Assembly: GCA_013816695.1 (NCBI GenBank)
Contig: JACDDZ010000070.1
Span: 1 to 8,109 of the forward strand
Direction: 5' to 3'
Source of the DNA: Gemmatimonadaceae bacterium
GTDB taxonomy: Bacteria; Gemmatimonadota; Gemmatimonadetes; Gemmatimonadales; Gemmatimonadaceae
DNA length: 8,109 bases
Below the pieces are notes generated by a model. That model was not told the origin of the DNA and made no database searches. It worked only from the letters and a program-made list of their open reading frames with translations. A program made the translations under genes and the position numbers. This document shows positions 6,632 through 8,109 of this stretch, one piece after another (positions within the stretch are counted from its first letter, which is position 1; every line of letters starts with the position of its first letter).

Positions 6632-8109
6632 TTAACTAATTAGTGCTGGTTCAACCTTCTCGCCAGGCTTGGTGGACGGTAATGCGGAGACTGGCCGCCG
6701 CTCGCCGACCTGCTGTCTCCACATGGCGTAATACAGTCCCATCTGGTCGAGCAGCTCTTCGTGCTTCCCTGCCTCCACGATTCGCCCGCGCTCAAGCACG
6801 AAAATACGGCTTGCGTGCATCACGGTCGAAAGTCTGTGCGCAATCAGGATGCTCATGACGTGCCGTGAGTTCGCGACGTCGCGCATCGTCCTGCTTATCT
6901 CTTCCTCTGTGAGCGAGTCCAGCGCAGACGTAGCTTCGTCGAATACGATCAGGTCGGGATCGCGCAACAGAGCGCGCGCGATGGAAAGGCGCTGCTTTTC
7001 TCCACCCGAGACCTTTACTCCGCCTTCTCCAATCACCGTGTCGAGGCCCTTGTCGGCGCGCGCAAGCAGGCTGTTCGCGGCCGACTTGTGCAGTACCTCG
7101 AGGCACTCCTCGTCTGTCGCGGCAGGATTCACGAACTTGAGGTTCTCGCGAATGGTTCCGGAGAAGAGCTGCGTGTCCTGCGTAACGAAGCCGATCCTCT
7201 CCCGCAGCTTATCGAGATCGATTTCAGAAGCCGGAATGTCGTTGTACAGAATCGCCCCGATCCTGGGCTGGTACAGTCCCACCAGGAGCTTCACCAACGT
7301 CGTCTTTCCTGCCCCCGACGGTCCGACGAAAGCGATAGTGTCACCGCGAGAAACCGTGAATGAGATATCGCTGAGCGCCGGGGTACTTCCCGACTGGTGC
7401 TGAAAGCTCACGTTGTCGAATGTCAGGCTGTCGATATTCGCTATGGGACGCGGTGACGCAGGCTTGGGATCCTTCGGCGTGTTCAGGATGTCGCGGAAGT
7501 TCTGCAGCGAAACTTCAGTCTCGCGGAACGTGTTGATGATGTTCCCGAGTTCCTGCAGCGGCCCGAAAATGAAGAATGAGTAGATCAGCAGCGAGAAGAA
7601 CTGGCCTACAGTGATTTTTTGCGAGAAGATGAGGTACAGCATCAGGAAGAGAATGCTGGTGCGCAGCAAGTTGACGAAGGTTCCCTGAATGAAACTCAGG
7701 CTGCGAATGTATTTGACCTTCTTCAGCTCGAGCTTGAGAATCTTTTCGGTTGTCGCATTCAACCGTGTCACTTCCTGGTCTGCGAGGCCAAGGCTCTTTA
7801 CCAACTCGATATTCCGCAGCGACTCGGTCGTGCTTCCAGCCAGCGCCGTTGTTTCGGCAACGATGACTTTCTGGATTTTCTTGATTCGCTTGCTCAGGAC
7901 TGAACTAAGTGTACCGAGCAGTGGCACCGTCAGCAGGAACATTGGCGCAATGACCCAGTGAACGCTGAAAGCATACACCATGACGAACACGACACCAACG
8001 AGGGTCGTAAAGAGCATGTTGATCGACAGTGATATGAACTTCTCGACGTCGGACCGCATTTTCTGAAGACGGCCAAGAGTCTCTCCACTGCGCTGGTCCT
8101 CGAAAACCG
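6632..8109 (-). CDS. ABC exporter half-transporter (fused TMD-NBD), 5'-partial
   Basis: The frame runs off the right edge. The ATG at 8057-8059 is internal, because the codons before it continue a normal exporter sequence (FEDQRSGETLGRLQ). About 491 residues are present, so roughly the first 100-120, including the first two membrane helices, are missing. Four hydrophobic segments remain in the membrane domain (about bases 7910-8035 and 7560-7680). The ATPase domain is intact: Walker A GPSGAGKTT (7298-7324), Q-loop Gln in VTQDTQLF (Gln at 7178-7180), signature VSGGEKQRLS (6983-7012), Walker B with D-loop LIVFDEATSALD (6917-6952) and H-loop His in IAHRLST (6836-6838). This is the MsbA-like exporter architecture, which works as a homo- or heterodimer. 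The substrate (lipid, peptide or drug) cannot be read from the sequence. No peptidase C39 domain is visible, but the N-terminus is not seen. It stops 30 bases before tldD on the same strand. Confidence 0.93.
   Translation of the reverse strand, partial: VFEDQRSGETLGRLQKMRSDVEKFISLSINMLFTTLVGVVFVMVYAFSVHWVIAPMFLLTVPLLGTLSSVLSKRIKKIQKVIVAETTALAGSTTESLRNIELVKSLGLADQEVTRLNATTEKILKLELKKVKYIRSLSFIQGTFVNLLRTSILFLMLYLIFSQKITVGQFFSLLIYSFFIFGPLQELGNIINTFRETEVSLQNFRDILNTPKDPKPASPRPIANIDSLTFDNVSFQHQSGSTPALSDISFTVSRGDTIAFVGPSGAGKTTLVKLLVGLYQPRIGAILYNDIPASEIDLDKLRERIGFVTQDTQLFSGTIRENLKFVNPAATDEECLEVLHKSAANSLLARADKGLDTVIGEGGVKVSGGEKQRLSIARALLRDPDLIVFDEATSALDSLTEEEISRTMRDVANSRHVMSILIAHRLSTVMHASRIFVLERGRIVEAGKHEELLDQMGLYYAMWRQQVGERRPVSALPSTKPGEKVEPALIS

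Noticed and set aside
6635..6644. Perfect ten-base palindrome ACTAATTAGT at the end of the ABC gene
   Set aside because: Most of it is the last codons of the ABC gene. It is AT-rich and short, has no loop, and is not followed by a terminator structure, so chance is enough to explain it.
6849..7403. Plus-strand open frame of 184 residues opposite the ABC ATPase domain
   Set aside because: It is antisense to conserved ATPase motifs, Ser/Arg-rich and without recognisable features, so a shadow of the real gene.

Overview
The window looks like chromosomal DNA from a moderately GC-rich, Gram-negative (diderm) bacterium. An 861-residue protein with a Sec signal peptide, a CBM9-like domain and a DUF5916-type beta-barrel implies an outer membrane, and a twin-arginine signal on a TldD-type protease implies Tat export. 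This gene content recalls Gemmatimonadota, or less likely Acidobacteriota or Bacteroidota. That placement is inference, because no rRNA or marker gene is present.

Layout: two plus-strand genes converge on three minus-strand genes. On the plus strand, 3-851 is the 3' part of an unrecognised gene whose strand pattern suggests a TIM barrel. After a 117-base gap comes the CBM9/DUF5916 gene at 969-3554. The gap is almost filled by a nested inverted repeat (876-966) that can fold as a three-way-junction RNA ending two bases before the GTG start. The two converging gene sets share a perfect hairpin flanked by A and T tracts (3569-3604), which should terminate transcription in both directions.

On the minus strand, read right to left, come an ABC exporter whose 5' end lies outside the window (6632-8109), a Tat-exported TldD-type metalloprotease (5006-6601) and its TldE/PmbA-type partner (3615-5009). 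The protease genes overlap by four bases (ATGA) and are surely co-transcribed. The exporter gene ends only 30 bases upstream of tldD, so a three-gene operon is likely.

How the genes may work together: TldD and TldE are known to form a heteromeric peptidase with the zinc site on TldD. Here TldD has a Tat signal while TldE has no visible export signal, so TldE may be carried across the membrane bound to folded TldD. The exporter beside them could supply or remove peptides, but no precursor peptide gene is present and its substrate is unknown. No mobile element, CRISPR array, tRNA or rRNA was seen. The points most worth a second look are the leader structure at 876-966 and the asymmetric export signals of the TldD/TldE pair.
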